DNA from: Candidatus Baldrarchaeum yapensis | GTDB lineage: Archaea; Asgardarchaeota; Baldrarchaeia; Baldrarchaeales; Baldrarchaeaceae | Length of the DNA: 64,000 nucleotides | NCBI GenBank assembly: GCA_016840465.1 | Contig: JAEOSH010000002.1 | Coordinates: forward strand, 1-64,000 | Direction of reading: 5' to 3' | Part shown: in pieces, positions 17,348-26,442 of the stretch | How the letters are laid out: every line of letters begins with the position of its first letter | Position numbering within the stretch: position 1 is the first letter of the stretch | Translations under genes and position numbers: made by a program | Notes under the pieces: model-generated | Told to the model about the DNA's origin: nothing | Seen by the model: the letters and a program-made list of their open reading frames with translations, nothing else | Databases searched by the model: none

Positions 17348-18553
17348 TTGAAATTCCTCATAAAAGACGCAGTTTCGCATTCAAAACTCGAGGGGCATAG
17401 ATCTTATAGCAGGGAACCTGGAAGAGCGCGAATAGTCGTAATAGGTACAGGAGGGGCTGGAAACAACACAATTAACAGATTAATGACGATAGGAATCCAA
17501 GGGGCTGAGTGCATAGCCGTTAATACCGACAAACAGCATCTAGACAGCATAAAAGCTCACAGGAAGATCCTAATTGGGGAAAATTTGACACATGGGCTCG
17601 GAACTGGAGGTTTTCCGGAGATTGGTGCAGCGGCTGCGGAGGAAAGTAGAGACGTGCTGGAGGACGTATTAAGAGATGCGGATCTCGTATTTATAGCTGC
17701 AGGAATGGGTGGAGGAACCGGAACCGGAAGTGCGCCTGTTATTGCAGAAATTGCTAAAGAGGCCGGCGCAATTGTAGTGGGAGTTGTCACAATGCCGTTT
17801 CATATAGAGAAGGCACGGATAAAGAAAGCAAAGGAAGGTCTTAAAAGACTGTTGCAACGAGCCGATACGGTGGTTGTGATAGACAATAATAGACTGCTCG
17901 ATCTGGTACCTGACTTGCCGATTGAGGAGGCATTTAGTGTTGCTGACGAAATACTTGCAAATATGGTGAAGGGGATCACTGAGACAATAGCCTTACCATC
18001 ATTGATAAATTTAGACTTCGCGGATGTACGGGCAATAATGTCAAATGGCGGCGTTGCAATGGTAGGGATAGGAGAAGGAGAGGGTAAGGATAGGGGCAGA
18101 GAGGCTGTGAAAAATGCAATATTTAACCCGTTACTCGACGTTGACATAACAGGTGCAAAGGGCGCGCTTGTTCACGTGAGCGGCAGCCTTAATATGACCC
18201 TGAAGGAGGCAGCCATGTGCGCAGAGTTCGTCGCAGAAAAAATGGATGATAACGCACGTATAATTTGGGGTGCACGTATAGATCCAACTTTGGATCCCGA
18301 TGTGCTGAGATGCATATTGATAGTAACTGGTGTAAAGAGTCCGCACATACTTGGAAGGAACAGTAATGACAATGAGGAATTATTTAAGGAAAGGTATGGA
18401 AGCTTGGATGAGGAGGATGATTCATTAGATTTGCTGGATGCAGGATTTCAGCCGCCTAACTATTTAAAGGCGGTACTTAAGGGAAAGAGATTCCAGAAAA
18501 GACAACCAAGGTTCGAACTCGAGAAATACATAACTCCATTAAAATCAAAATGA
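17348..18553 (+). CDS. ftsZ: Cell division GTPase FtsZ
   Basis: Tubulin-fold GTPase that forms the division ring. The 401-residue protein has [13 protein letters not shown] (near residue 33), AVNTDKQHL (near 57), the tubulin signature [10 protein letters not shown] at 121-130, and [10 protein letters not shown] (near 179). An N-terminal extension of about 25 residues and a charged C-terminal tail flank the core. It starts with TTG and is coupled to the upstream RHH gene. An FtsZ gene argues against a lineage dividing only by Cdv/ESCRT. Confidence 0.96.
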   Translation: MKFLIKDAVSHSKLEGHRSYSREPGRARIVVIGTGGAGNNTINRLMTIGIQGAECIAVNTDKQHLDSIKAHRKILIGENLTHGLGTGGFPEIGAAAAEESRDVLEDVLRDADLVFIAAGMGGGTGTGSAPVIAEIAKEAGAIVVGVVTMPFHIEKARIKKAKEGLKRLLQRADTVVVIDNNRLLDLVPDLPIEEAFSVADEILANMVKGITETIALPSLINLDFADVRAIMSNGGVAMVGIGEGEGKDRGREAVKNAIFNPLLDVDITGAKGALVHVSGSLNMTLKEAAMCAEFVAEKMDDNARIIWGARIDPTLDPDVLRCILIVTGVKSPHILGRNSNDNEELFKERYGSLDEEDDSLDLLDAGFQPPNYLKAVLKGKRFQKRQPRFELEKYITPLKSK

Positions 18554-18599
18554 TTACTGCAATGTGTTTCCTAACTACACTACCATTGTATTAGTACCT

Positions 18600-19755
18600 C
18601 TGGACCTTTCTGAAGAATGAACATTTATAGTTTATTCCTCCATTCACGCCACCTCCCATCGTGCGGCGAAACGCGCACCGGCGAGCGACCGAAATGCGGT
18701 ACGGTGGGCGCGACACTAAGCAATATCATGCAAACTCTAAACATCAGCCGGAGGCGGACCCGCATCGACCTCCCACTAGAAGAAGAGCAAAATAAGCGCA
18801 TCAAGAAAACATGTGTGGCTCGTCGGGGCCGGATCACAGCGCGAAATCAGGTAAACATATGAAAAATAAATGACCGCAGAAACAAGTAACCAAAAACCAT
18901 CTAAGCGCAACGCTGCGCGAGCACGTCCGCGCCCTTTGCACCTTCACCATTCTATTACGCGTCTCAACGCCCACCTCCGCCAGTACTCCAAAGCATCGCC
19001 CAACGATAAGTCACGGCACACAATCACAATCCGCTTCCCCGCGCCGGTAAACAACGAGATCGACCCTTATCTGCCTCCTTCCGCCGCTCGCGCTCACAAC
19101 GTACGGAACAACGTGCGGACCGTCGCCGCTCAGACCCTTCAGAACCCTCTTTATGCCCGCCGTCCTCCTGGCGGCGATTGCAAATGAAGTATTCCTTCTC
19201 GCGAGAACCTCCATGACCTCCACGGAGAAAAAGCCGCAATCCGTGTAGACCCTCTTGATTCCGAACCCCAGCCTCTCGATGTCATGAAGCACCGTCTCCA
19301 CGGCGTCGGCGTGATTGTCGAACATGGAGAGGGGCCGTCGATGGCGGCCGCCACAACATACCTGTGCACGTAGCACCTCCTGGTAGGTGAGTGGTGGACC
19401 CACTCGTCGCGCGTGCCGAAGTAGGGAACTTCAATTATGTCGATCGTGATCGACCCTTCTGCGGCACAGCACTCCGGCGGCGATCTCCCCGAGGGTCTCG
19501 TTGATCTTCTCGGCGTCGCGCATTCCTATTTTCCTCAGTTGGAACGCCACTGAGTCGGGATGCACATGAAGTGGCCACGCGGCGGGTGTCACGAAGTCGT
19601 CGGAGACAGTAGCCTTCGTCAGGAACCAGGAGAGAGCCTCCCGATGGGGCTTGTAGCCACGTATGGAGCACGAGAGCACCCTTGCGATCGCCGATGCGCG
19701 TTTTGCCTTTTCGATGTTGTACCGGGCTCTCATACTTTTAAGTGCCAATGAGCAG
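18600..19755 (-). mobile_element. Decayed GC-rich insertion sequence with fragmented DDE transposase
   Basis: This block is strikingly GC-rich compared with the flanking genes. On the minus strand, transposase fragments continue each other in different frames. The N-terminal part is at about 19748-19460, with HVHPDSVAFQLRKIGMRDA. The IEVPYFGTRDEWVHHSP segment with the first acidic residue is near 19430-19390. RLGFGIKRVYTDCGFFSVEV, carrying a second Asp, is near 19290-19220, and SVALRWFLV-like C-terminal remains are near 18920-18880. At least three frameshifts make it non-functional. The pattern suggests an IS4/ISH3-like DDE transposase, but the family is tentative. I could not define terminal repeats. 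Confidence 0.75.
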
Positions 19756-19849
19756 CCGCATAACCCCTTCGCATTCTCCGAGAAGAAGCTTCAGAAGTAC
19801 TATTGTATATCAAATTTCTCATCAGTCTAAACCGGTTGTTTAATTTGTT

Positions 19850-20230
19850 TCATTCTAACTTAAGCCCAATAGTGACTTTTTCGTATAATTTCAGTTCAGG
19901 GTCGGCTTCCTTCTTGCATTCTAGTTTAAACATAAGCCCGCCTAAAGATATGTAATATGTTTTTGTATCGTTACTGGAGATTATTCTAAAGACTTCGCCA
20001 ACGCCTTCTATATCGAGATCCTCTGACACGTTTTCGTCCTTTATTATCATTATTTTGAGTTGTGAACCCTCCGAGATCAAACGTCCTCTTTCTTTTAATT
20101 TTTCTTCAACTACACTAGGGATATCGAGAGTAACCTTGCTTTTTTTATCGAGGGATTCCGCATGCAAGATTCTTAAGTTCTCAAATATCGTCTCTTCCAA
20201 CTTGACAATTGTTGCATCGATAGTTATCAT
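19850..20230 (-). CDS. rpo8: Probable RNA polymerase subunit Rpo8 (RpoG)
   Basis: A 126-residue protein that looks like the archaeal Rpb8 homologue. The C-terminal FRIISSNDTKTYYISLGGLMFKLE region matches the conserved GGL block of that family, and the length fits. Rpo8 is known from TACK and some other archaea and is absent from Euryarchaeota, so it helps place the organism. It lies between the decayed insertion sequence and a divergent Sm-like gene. Confidence is moderate because Rpb8 proteins are poorly conserved. Confidence 0.6.
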   Translation of the reverse strand: MITIDATIVKLEETIFENLRILHAESLDKKSKVTLDIPSVVEEKLKERGRLISEGSQLKIMIIKDENVSEDLDIEGVGEVFRIISSNDTKTYYISLGGLMFKLECKKEADPELKLYEKVTIGLKLE

Positions 20231-20289
20231 TTCAATTTGCCCCCAGTTATGACTAGAATGATAACTGCTCCTTACCGAGTTAAAAACCT

Positions 20290-20304
20290 TAAGTTTTTAT
20301 AAAC
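20290..20304. promoter_or_regulatory. Shared TATA-like element between rpo8 and Sm-like gene
   Basis: The nearly symmetrical run AAGTTTTTATAAACA can serve as a TATA box on either strand. It lies about 60 nt from the rpo8 start on the minus strand and about 100 nt from the Sm-like gene start on the plus strand. Confidence 0.35.
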
Positions 20305-20398
20305 ACATAGCGATTGACTTATATTGTCAGTACTGATGATGAGTAAAAAGCATCTGGTGTTTCGGTAATTGATACGTACTAGAATGGAGGGAATATCT

Positions 20399-20848
20399 TT
20401 GATAGATAGTGCCGCAGCAAGGCGTTTTTTTAGAGAATTAACGACCTCTCTGGGAGCATATGTTCATGTGATTACCGATCAGGGTAGAAAATATACAGGA
20501 AGGCTTGAAGGATTTGATCCAAATACGCTCAGTATATGCCTTCTTGACGCTCGTGAGGACGACTCCCAGAAGACATTTCCGAAGGTTTTCATCCTAGGAT
20601 CACACATAGTGGAAATAATACAAGTAGAAGAGCCTTTTGACATAAAGGCTCTTGCACAGGAATTAGAGAAACTCTTTCCACAAAAGGGAGCCATTAAAGT
20701 GTATGAAGATGCAGGATTGATAATGATCCTCGATAAGATCAAGGTTACTGCAAAAGGAGTCGAGGGTTCCGGTCCTATTGCCGAAAGGGTGAAGAGGGTC
20801 TATGAAAAATTTGTCGAAGAGAGAAAGGGAAAGTCGACGACCACGTAA
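20399..20848 (+). CDS. Two-domain Sm-like archaeal protein (SmAP3-like)
   Basis: About 149 residues. The N-terminal Sm fold covers roughly the first 75 residues (LGAYVHVITDQGRKYTGRLEGFDPN then VFILGSHIVEIIQVEE). A second C-terminal alpha/beta domain follows. This two-domain layout is that of SmAP3, an RNA-associated archaeal Lsm. I chose the TTG at 20399 because GGAGGG lies 7 nt upstream; an ATG at 20384 and a TTG at 20369 are in frame upstream. Confidence 0.8.
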   Translation: MIDSAAARRFFRELTTSLGAYVHVITDQGRKYTGRLEGFDPNTLSICLLDAREDDSQKTFPKVFILGSHIVEIIQVEEPFDIKALAQELEKLFPQKGAIKVYEDAGLIMILDKIKVTAKGVEGSGPIAERVKRVYEKFVEERKGKSTTT

Positions 20849-21054
20849 CTTCGGTTACTACATACCTTTAATGACTCCTTTATTTTTGAAATCCTAAAAA
20901 ATACTTTCATTTAACTCTCCATCTCTTGGGTCATATGCTCCTTTTGAAATTACTGAACAAATCTTCCCGCGAATTCGATAATGCTATTAATCGTACGCGC
21001 ATTGCACGAAGAAAATAAATAATGTTGCTCCGTTTTCTCGTTGAGGCGATAACT

Positions 21055-22044
21055 ATGAAATGTCCCGAATGCAATGGAGATGTTGTTCTCCATAACGGAG
21101 AATATGTTTGCTCTAAATGCGGACTTGTAGTAGATCAGGAATTCTTATCACCAATAATAGAATTCCACACAAACGATATCGATTCGCCCGCAGTCTCAAA
21201 GCAATACGCCTCTCTCGGCGAGCGGCACCACATAGTTGACGGCATCGGCAGTTACATCGACTATTATGAGAGTTACGTTTTCAAAGATAGCAGAGGAACA
21301 GTACTTAATAAAGATAAGCAGTCGCTCTTTCGCAGGCTGAAATTTCTTTATGACTCCAAATACAAAATTTTCAGAAATGAAACCCCCTATAGAGCCCTTA
21401 GAACACTGAACCACGCATGTGCAAATCTTCAGGTACCAGTCCACATACGTGATAGAGCCGCTTACTATTATCACAAGTTGCTAACTCTAGCAAAGACCGC
21501 GAAACTATCATTAACAAATCACATATTAGCAGTTGCGGCATGTCTTGTCATCGCCTTACACGAGGGACATGGAAGCCCGCCTATAACTATTAGGGAAGTG
21601 ATAGAAGTTTTCAGAAAAATGGGACATAGAGTTAACCATCGCAATTTGATGAAAAAAGTATTTGAACTAAAAAAACTGCTTAGAGTAAGGTATACTGCCA
21701 AAAATTGTGAGGATTTTGTTCCGAGAATAGTGTCGAAGATGTTGTCATCGAAAGACGTAAAGAGAATCTTAAACAAACTGCGTATTGATGTTTTATGGTT
21801 TAAAAATGCTTTGGAGAAAGAAACCTATGAACTTCTTAAGATGGTTCCGAAGAAGGAGAGAGGTGGGCGCCACCCTTATACTTTAGCTGCGGCTGCCGTC
21901 TATGCTGCCAGTAGAGTTATTGCGAAGAAGCTAGGAAGAAAAAACTTATTAACGCAGAAGATCGTGGCTAAAGCCGCGGGTGTGAGAGAATATGGATTGA
22001 GAGATCACTTCTGTGCGATCTTTAGGAGATTCTGCGAGCAATAA
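21055..22044 (+). CDS. Divergent transcription factor B (TFB/TFIIB-like)
   Basis: Encodes about 329 residues. The N-terminal zinc ribbon has CPEC and CSKCGLVVD. Two cyclin-like repeats follow, at about 110-190 and 240-329; the second contains GGRHPYTLAAAAVYAASRVIAKK. Linker and first repeat are atypical for a housekeeping TFB. It may be a specialised paralogue. The ATG at 21055 directly precedes the zinc ribbon; an upstream ATG at 21022 would add 11 residues. It is followed after 23 nt by a secretion ATPase gene. Confidence 0.8.
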   Translation: MKCPECNGDVVLHNGEYVCSKCGLVVDQEFLSPIIEFHTNDIDSPAVSKQYASLGERHHIVDGIGSYIDYYESYVFKDSRGTVLNKDKQSLFRRLKFLYDSKYKIFRNETPYRALRTLNHACANLQVPVHIRDRAAYYYHKLLTLAKTAKLSLTNHILAVAACLVIALHEGHGSPPITIREVIEVFRKMGHRVNHRNLMKKVFELKKLLRVRYTAKNCEDFVPRIVSKMLSSKDVKRILNKLRIDVLWFKNALEKETYELLKMVPKKERGGRHPYTLAAAAVYAASRVIAKKLGRKNLLTQKIVAKAAGVREYGLRDHFCAIFRRFCEQ

Positions 22045-22067
22045 CGGCAAAAACGAGTGTAAATAAC

Positions 22068-23645
22068 ATGAAACCTAAGCAATTTTCAAAAAGAGTTATG
22101 AGAGATCTCTATGAGGTAGGACCGTTTAGAATAATAATATTTGAGGATATTCATGAACCTGGTGCTCTTTGCTCATCACTGGAATACATCTATCACGTTC
22201 TTGACATAACACATAACGATCCTCCACTCAAACATCTTGTAGACCTAATCTGCAAAAGAATCACACCTGACACAAAGTTACTGGAGACCAGTTCCCTAGA
22301 TCTGTTATTAAACCAAGTAATGGAAAAAGCCACCTGTGAACTCGACAAAGTCGAGGCTAAGATTGCAGAGAATATCAAGAGGAAAGTTTGCGAACTCGCA
22401 ACATTTAAATACTTAAAGCTCGATGCATTTGCTCCCTTCCTCTTAGACGATAACGTTTGCGAGTTTTATTTGGATGGCGTAGGAGAACCAATATACGTGG
22501 ATCACGAAAAGTGGGGACGTTGCGTTTCGACAATTACACCCACGTTAGATGATGTTGAGAGCCTCATTACTCATGTAAGATTAGATAGCGGTTTTAGACT
22601 TGATAAGAATAAACCTTCACTAAAAACAGAAGTTAAGACAAGGATGTTTCATCTAAGAGTTTCTATAGACTCCGAACCCCTCGTTATGAAGAAATATCAC
22701 CTTGATGTTAGAAAAGTAAAAAGAAAAGTCTTCACACTGCCGGTTTTAGTAAGTAATGGTACTTTATCCTCGGAAATGGCAGCATACCTGTATCTTTGTT
22801 TGATTTTTAAGAGAAACATTTCAATAATCGGAGAACCCGCGGCAGGAAAAAGTACTCTTCTGAATTCACTCGATATGTTAACACCATTACATTGGCGGAA
22901 AATATACGTTGAGGATGTTATTGAAAGTGCTGATCTTTCCCAGTACGGGATGCATCAAGTAAAACTCAAAGTTGAACCCTTTGAGGAATGTGTGAGGAAA
23001 AGTACTAAAGAAATGGAATTGGTAAAGATGCTGCACAGGTCTCCGGACTACATATACTTTGGAGAAATACAAACAGATGAACATAGCAGGGCATTGTTTC
23101 AAGCGCTATCGGCAGGTTTAAGGGGATTCCATACTTTTCACGCCAATGATCCCATGGCGGCAATCATACGGTGGCATTATTATCACAAGATTCCGTTAAC
23201 ATCCATTTCCATGATAGACCTATTTGTCCTGATAAAAAGATTACAAAAGGGATTTCTTGTCGTAAGAAGAGTGGCCAAAATATACGAAACATATATCAGC
23301 AGTTTCAGCAACTCTATTGATAGTATCGAGGTTTTTGAAAGTTTTTCGTGGAATTTGCGAGAAGATAGGCATGTTAGGAATTTTTCAAGCATATCCGAAA
23401 CTCCTGTTATGAAGAAAATACGCGACGAGTACCATATCGATGAGGATTCTCTTGAGACGTTATTTATGTTATTACAAGAGGTCTTCGAGATAATTGTAAA
23501 AGCAGAGATCTTCGATGTAAAATCCGTTATAAGGATCTTTAATGACTTCTATACTATTTTTGTCCACAATATCGATAAATTGACAAGAATGTCGGTCTAT
23601 GACCTTAAATACTCAGTTAAGGAACTTTTAAAGGGATACGTATGA
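22068..23645 (+). CDS. Type II/IV secretion ATPase (GspE/ArlI/TadA family)
   Basis: A 525-residue ATPase for assembly of pili or archaella-like filaments. Walker A IIGEPAAGKST is at residues 253-263. The Asp box is VEDVIESADL, and Walker B is YIYFGEIQT. The His box is FHTFHANDPM. The C-terminal 120 residues are helical and not family-typical. No membrane-platform (TadC/ArlJ) gene follows. Instead, a 55-residue membrane protein overlaps its stop codon. A divergent TFB lies immediately upstream. Confidence 0.9.
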   Translation: MKPKQFSKRVMRDLYEVGPFRIIIFEDIHEPGALCSSLEYIYHVLDITHNDPPLKHLVDLICKRITPDTKLLETSSLDLLLNQVMEKATCELDKVEAKIAENIKRKVCELATFKYLKLDAFAPFLLDDNVCEFYLDGVGEPIYVDHEKWGRCVSTITPTLDDVESLITHVRLDSGFRLDKNKPSLKTEVKTRMFHLRVSIDSEPLVMKKYHLDVRKVKRKVFTLPVLVSNGTLSSEMAAYLYLCLIFKRNISIIGEPAAGKSTLLNSLDMLTPLHWRKIYVEDVIESADLSQYGMHQVKLKVEPFEECVRKSTKEMELVKMLHRSPDYIYFGEIQTDEHSRALFQALSAGLRGFHTFHANDPMAAIIRWHYYHKIPLTSISMIDLFVLIKRLQKGFLVVRRVAKIYETYISSFSNSIDSIEVFESFSWNLREDRHVRNFSSISETPVMKKIRDEYHIDEDSLETLFMLLQEVFEIIVKAEIFDVKSVIRIFNDFYTIFVHNIDKLTRMSVYDLKYSVKELLKGYV

Positions 23646-23809
23646 GAATTGCCAAGAGGAGAGCCTCACCTATAGTTGAAGAGGGACTCCTAATAGGGCT
23701 GTCCCTCATTGCACTTGCATTACTGATACAGCTTATAATGAAAGTTATCGACTGGTCGGGGTCTTCCTTAGACCAAGTGCTAAATAACTTATCTTCGATT
23801 TTCGGCTAA
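23642..23809 (+). CDS. Small membrane protein coupled to the secretion ATPase; possible pilin-like subunit
   Basis: A 55-residue product overlapping the ATPase stop codon by ATGA, so it is translationally coupled. A basic N-terminus (MRIAKRRASPIVEEG) is followed by one hydrophobic helix, LLIGLSLIALALLIQLIM, and a polar tail. A charged N-terminus, then Glu just inside a hydrophobic helix, recalls type IV pilin-like (class III signal peptide) proteins. No clear processing site is visible. The 3' end overlaps the convergent FAD-enzyme gene by 4 nt. Confidence 0.7.
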   Translation: MRIAKRRASPIVEEGLLIGLSLIALALLIQLIMKVIDWSGSSLDQVLNNLSSIFG

Positions 23810-25188
23810 CTAATGAGCCCCTCCTTGCGTAAAATCCCACGCGCTGCCAGAATCCCGGTAGCCGCTGCAGTTACGAGCCCTCGTGATAGACCTGCACCAT
23901 CACCCGCAACAAAGATCCCCCCGATCGATGTTTCAAGATTTTTATCAACTTCTATCCTATTTGCATAAAACTTTACTTCAGGAGCGTATAGGAGAGTTGA
24001 GGAACTGGCAACACCTGGAATTACAGAATCTAGTTTCTCAAGTCCCTCAAGTATGTCAGTTACTATCCTATGAGGAAGGGCCATTGCTATATCGCCCGGT
24101 GTCACATGCCTTAAAGTTGGTTTTACAATACTTCTCTCTATCCTCGCCCATGTTGATCTCCTACCTCTTTTCAGATCTCCTAACCTCTGTATTAACGGTC
24201 TGCCACCACCTAAGGTTGTTGTCTGCCTCATTATCGAAAAGCCATACGCAGTAGTATCTTCAAGTGGTTCTGTCAGTTCTATTCTCACAAGCAAGGCGAA
24301 ATTTGCATTTTCCGATTTCTCTGCCTGTAGCGTATGCCCATTGACCCCCACAGCGTCCTTTCCATAGACCTCTTGTACAACAAATCCCCTGTAATTAACG
24401 CAAAAAGTGCGCACAAAATCGTCATACGTTTCGGTATAAATATGGAATTTTGGATCAAAAGCTACTTTTATTACGGGTTCCATGACTATTGCGGGAACCT
24501 CCACACGTACCCCCACATCTATAGGCCCAGGTCTCGATGCTATGCCGAGTCTCCTTGCTTGTTCTAGTAACCATCTTGCACCACTCCTTCCGGGTGCTAT
24601 GATCAAGTACTTCGCTTCAAGCACTGTACCATCGTCTAGAACTACCTTCCCCTTATCGAATTTCTCAACTCGATGCTTTAAGAGAAATCTTACGCCCTTA
24701 CGTTCGAGATCGTTTTTAAAATTCTGAATTACTCTGGGAGCCAAATCACTCCCTATATGACGTTGCCTTATTGGAATAAACTTTATTCCCGCAGCGGCTG
24801 CTCTCCTTGACAACTCCTCTATTGCTCCCTGATCCCCACCATAAACGGTATTGGGGGCACCATACTTGACAAAAATACTATCAACTTCATTTACAAGTTC
24901 CCAAGCAACCCTTTCGCTTCCGGTGAGTTCCTCTAAATCTCCACCTACCTGAGGATGCAGATTTAAGAGCCCACTTGATAGTGTGCCAGCACCACCAACA
25001 CCACAAATAATCTTGCACGGGTTACACTTCTTGCAAAAGGATACGTTTAATGCGGGGCATATCCTCTCCTTAACATCGGGTCCCCAATCTATTACGAGAA
25101 TCTTCATGTCAGATTTCGAGGATAACTCGTTTGCCGCGAAGAGCCCAGCAGGTCCTGCTCCCACAATTATCACATCATAAAATTTCAT
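23806..25188 (-). CDS. FAD-dependent dehydrogenase (COG2509-like)
   Basis: A 460-residue flavoprotein. The N-terminal dinucleotide-binding motif VIIVGAGPAGLFAANEL is at residues 7-23. A cysteine cluster, CKKCNPCKIICGVGGAGTLSSG, follows near residue 52. The C-terminal FAD motif is GGIFVAGDGAGLSRGLVTAAATG. This layout fits the uncharacterised FAD-dependent dehydrogenases of COG2509. Substrate is unknown. The start overlaps the upstream phosphoesterase gene by a few bases. Confidence 0.8.
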   Translation of the reverse strand: MKFYDVIIVGAGPAGLFAANELSSKSDMKILVIDWGPDVKERICPALNVSFCKKCNPCKIICGVGGAGTLSSGLLNLHPQVGGDLEELTGSERVAWELVNEVDSIFVKYGAPNTVYGGDQGAIEELSRRAAAAGIKFIPIRQRHIGSDLAPRVIQNFKNDLERKGVRFLLKHRVEKFDKGKVVLDDGTVLEAKYLIIAPGRSGARWLLEQARRLGIASRPGPIDVGVRVEVPAIVMEPVIKVAFDPKFHIYTETYDDFVRTFCVNYRGFVVQEVYGKDAVGVNGHTLQAEKSENANFALLVRIELTEPLEDTTAYGFSIMRQTTTLGGGRPLIQRLGDLKRGRRSTWARIERSIVKPTLRHVTPGDIAMALPHRIVTDILEGLEKLDSVIPGVASSSTLLYAPEVKFYANRIEVDKNLETSIGGIFVAGDGAGLSRGLVTAAATGILAARGILRKEGLIS

Positions 25189-26093
25189 GTATTCACCCCG
25201 TTTTCGAAGACACGACCAATGTATGTTCCATCCAATAAGTATATTTCTATCGTATCAAGTCTGAGGAATTTTTTATCAAAAATCGGGCATAGAAGTCTTT
25301 TTGATTCTTTCTCTTCGATAAAAAGCTTATTTACTATAAAACCACCGCACAATCTGTTAAATGCGGGCAGAACTATAAATTGACGTAAATGTATAGTATC
25401 AATTAATAAGTCGGGATCACATATTCCCTCTTTGGTTTTTCTCGCAACGAATCTTCTTCTATACTCGGCCTCCAAGGATGATTTGACAAATTTTCCTCTC
25501 AGCCAGCATCTTTCTACAAATGAGCGTCCTCCACCCGGCGTTAACATATATAGTGGATGTATGTGCGCAAAGATGAGCAAATCACATGACAATAGTGGAA
25601 TATCCGGCCACGTATGTCCATGAAACACCCCTATAGATTTTCCGCCCTCTAATTTCAGGACAAGACTCTTAACAACCTGGATGCCTAACGGCGATAAAAA
25701 CCTCTCTATAACCCCGTCATGGTTCCCCTTTATTACGATTATAGATAACCCCTTTTCCAGTAATCCCCTCATTAGGCTCATCACTTCGTAAAAAGTCCTT
25801 TTTTGAAACCCTATTTCATGTTTCAAATCCCCGACTATAACCAGAATATCCGGATTTAAATCACTTATTAATTTCTTTAAATCAAACATTAGAAGATTTA
25901 CCGCCTTTTGTGGAATATAGATCCCTTTTGCTCGAAAATCTGCCTCTATACCTATATGCAAATCCGCTATAAACACGTATCTGCGACTCTCAAACTCTAA
26001 TATTAGTGCCGGGTATCCGACGGCAAAGTTTAGATGACTTCTCATGAATTTCACCTTTAGGAGCCCTGCTATGTCCTTTAAGATCTCTGTCAT
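25185..26093 (-). CDS. Calcineurin-like metallophosphoesterase (COG1407-type)
   Basis: Encodes 302 residues. Metal-binding motifs in order: FIADLHIGIE (D-x-H), VIVGDLKHE (GD), IIVIKGNHDGV (GNHD), and GVFHGHTWP and IFAHIHP (GH and H-x-H). The N-terminal layout is that of the archaeal COG1407 family, often linked to DNA repair helicases. The Lhr-type helicase gene lies divergently just upstream, as reported for this family elsewhere. Confidence 0.85.
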   Translation of the reverse strand: MTEILKDIAGLLKVKFMRSHLNFAVGYPALILEFESRRYVFIADLHIGIEADFRAKGIYIPQKAVNLLMFDLKKLISDLNPDILVIVGDLKHEIGFQKRTFYEVMSLMRGLLEKGLSIIVIKGNHDGVIERFLSPLGIQVVKSLVLKLEGGKSIGVFHGHTWPDIPLLSCDLLIFAHIHPLYMLTPGGGRSFVERCWLRGKFVKSSLEAEYRRRFVARKTKEGICDPDLLIDTIHLRQFIVLPAFNRLCGGFIVNKLFIEEKESKRLLCPIFDKKFLRLDTIEIYLLDGTYIGRVFENGVNT

Positions 26094-26115
26094 TTAACAC
26101 TATGAGGTGTGGCGA

Positions 26116-26211
26116 ATGATCTCAGTGATGGATCTAGCGACTATAATTGCCTTACTCTCGATATTTGCCCTTCTGTTAATAATCCTTTACCAAATATTCG
26201 CTGAGGAATAG
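26116..26211 (+). CDS. Tiny single-helix membrane peptide
   Basis: A 31-residue reading frame with a single hydrophobic helix, LATIIALLSIFALLLIILYQIF, and an acidic C-terminus. GAGGTG lies 6 nt before the ATG at 26116, and a 75-residue gene starts 2 nt after its stop. Spacing and ribosome-binding site support translation. Function is unknown. Confidence 0.5.
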   Translation: MISVMDLATIIALLSIFALLLIILYQIFAEE

Positions 26212-26213
26212 CC

Positions 26214-26441
26214 ATGCCGTGGAAGGATGTCATTCTTGAAGCGTACACCGAGGCGAGACCTTACATCGTAAATGTCAAATGGTTTAAGGAGTTATTAAAT
26301 AAGATACTTAATGAGGCGAAAAACCTAAATGATGTGATAAAAACCGTGCAAAATTTATTAGAAAGCGAAGATGTCGTAAAACAAACAGACTTGAAGATAT
26401 TCCTGATGTTCCTCGAAAAAGTCATGAAGGGACAGCGTTAA
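26214..26441 (+). CDS. Small helical protein of unknown function upstream of helicase gene
   Basis: A 75-residue, predicted all-helical, charged protein without a recognised family. It sits 2 nt after the tiny membrane peptide and 1 nt before the Lhr-type helicase. The three are probably one operon. Confidence 0.6.
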   Translation: MPWKDVILEAYTEARPYIVNVKWFKELLNKILNEAKNLNDVIKTVQNLLESEDVVKQTDLKIFLMFLEKVMKGQR

Positions 26442-26442
26442 A

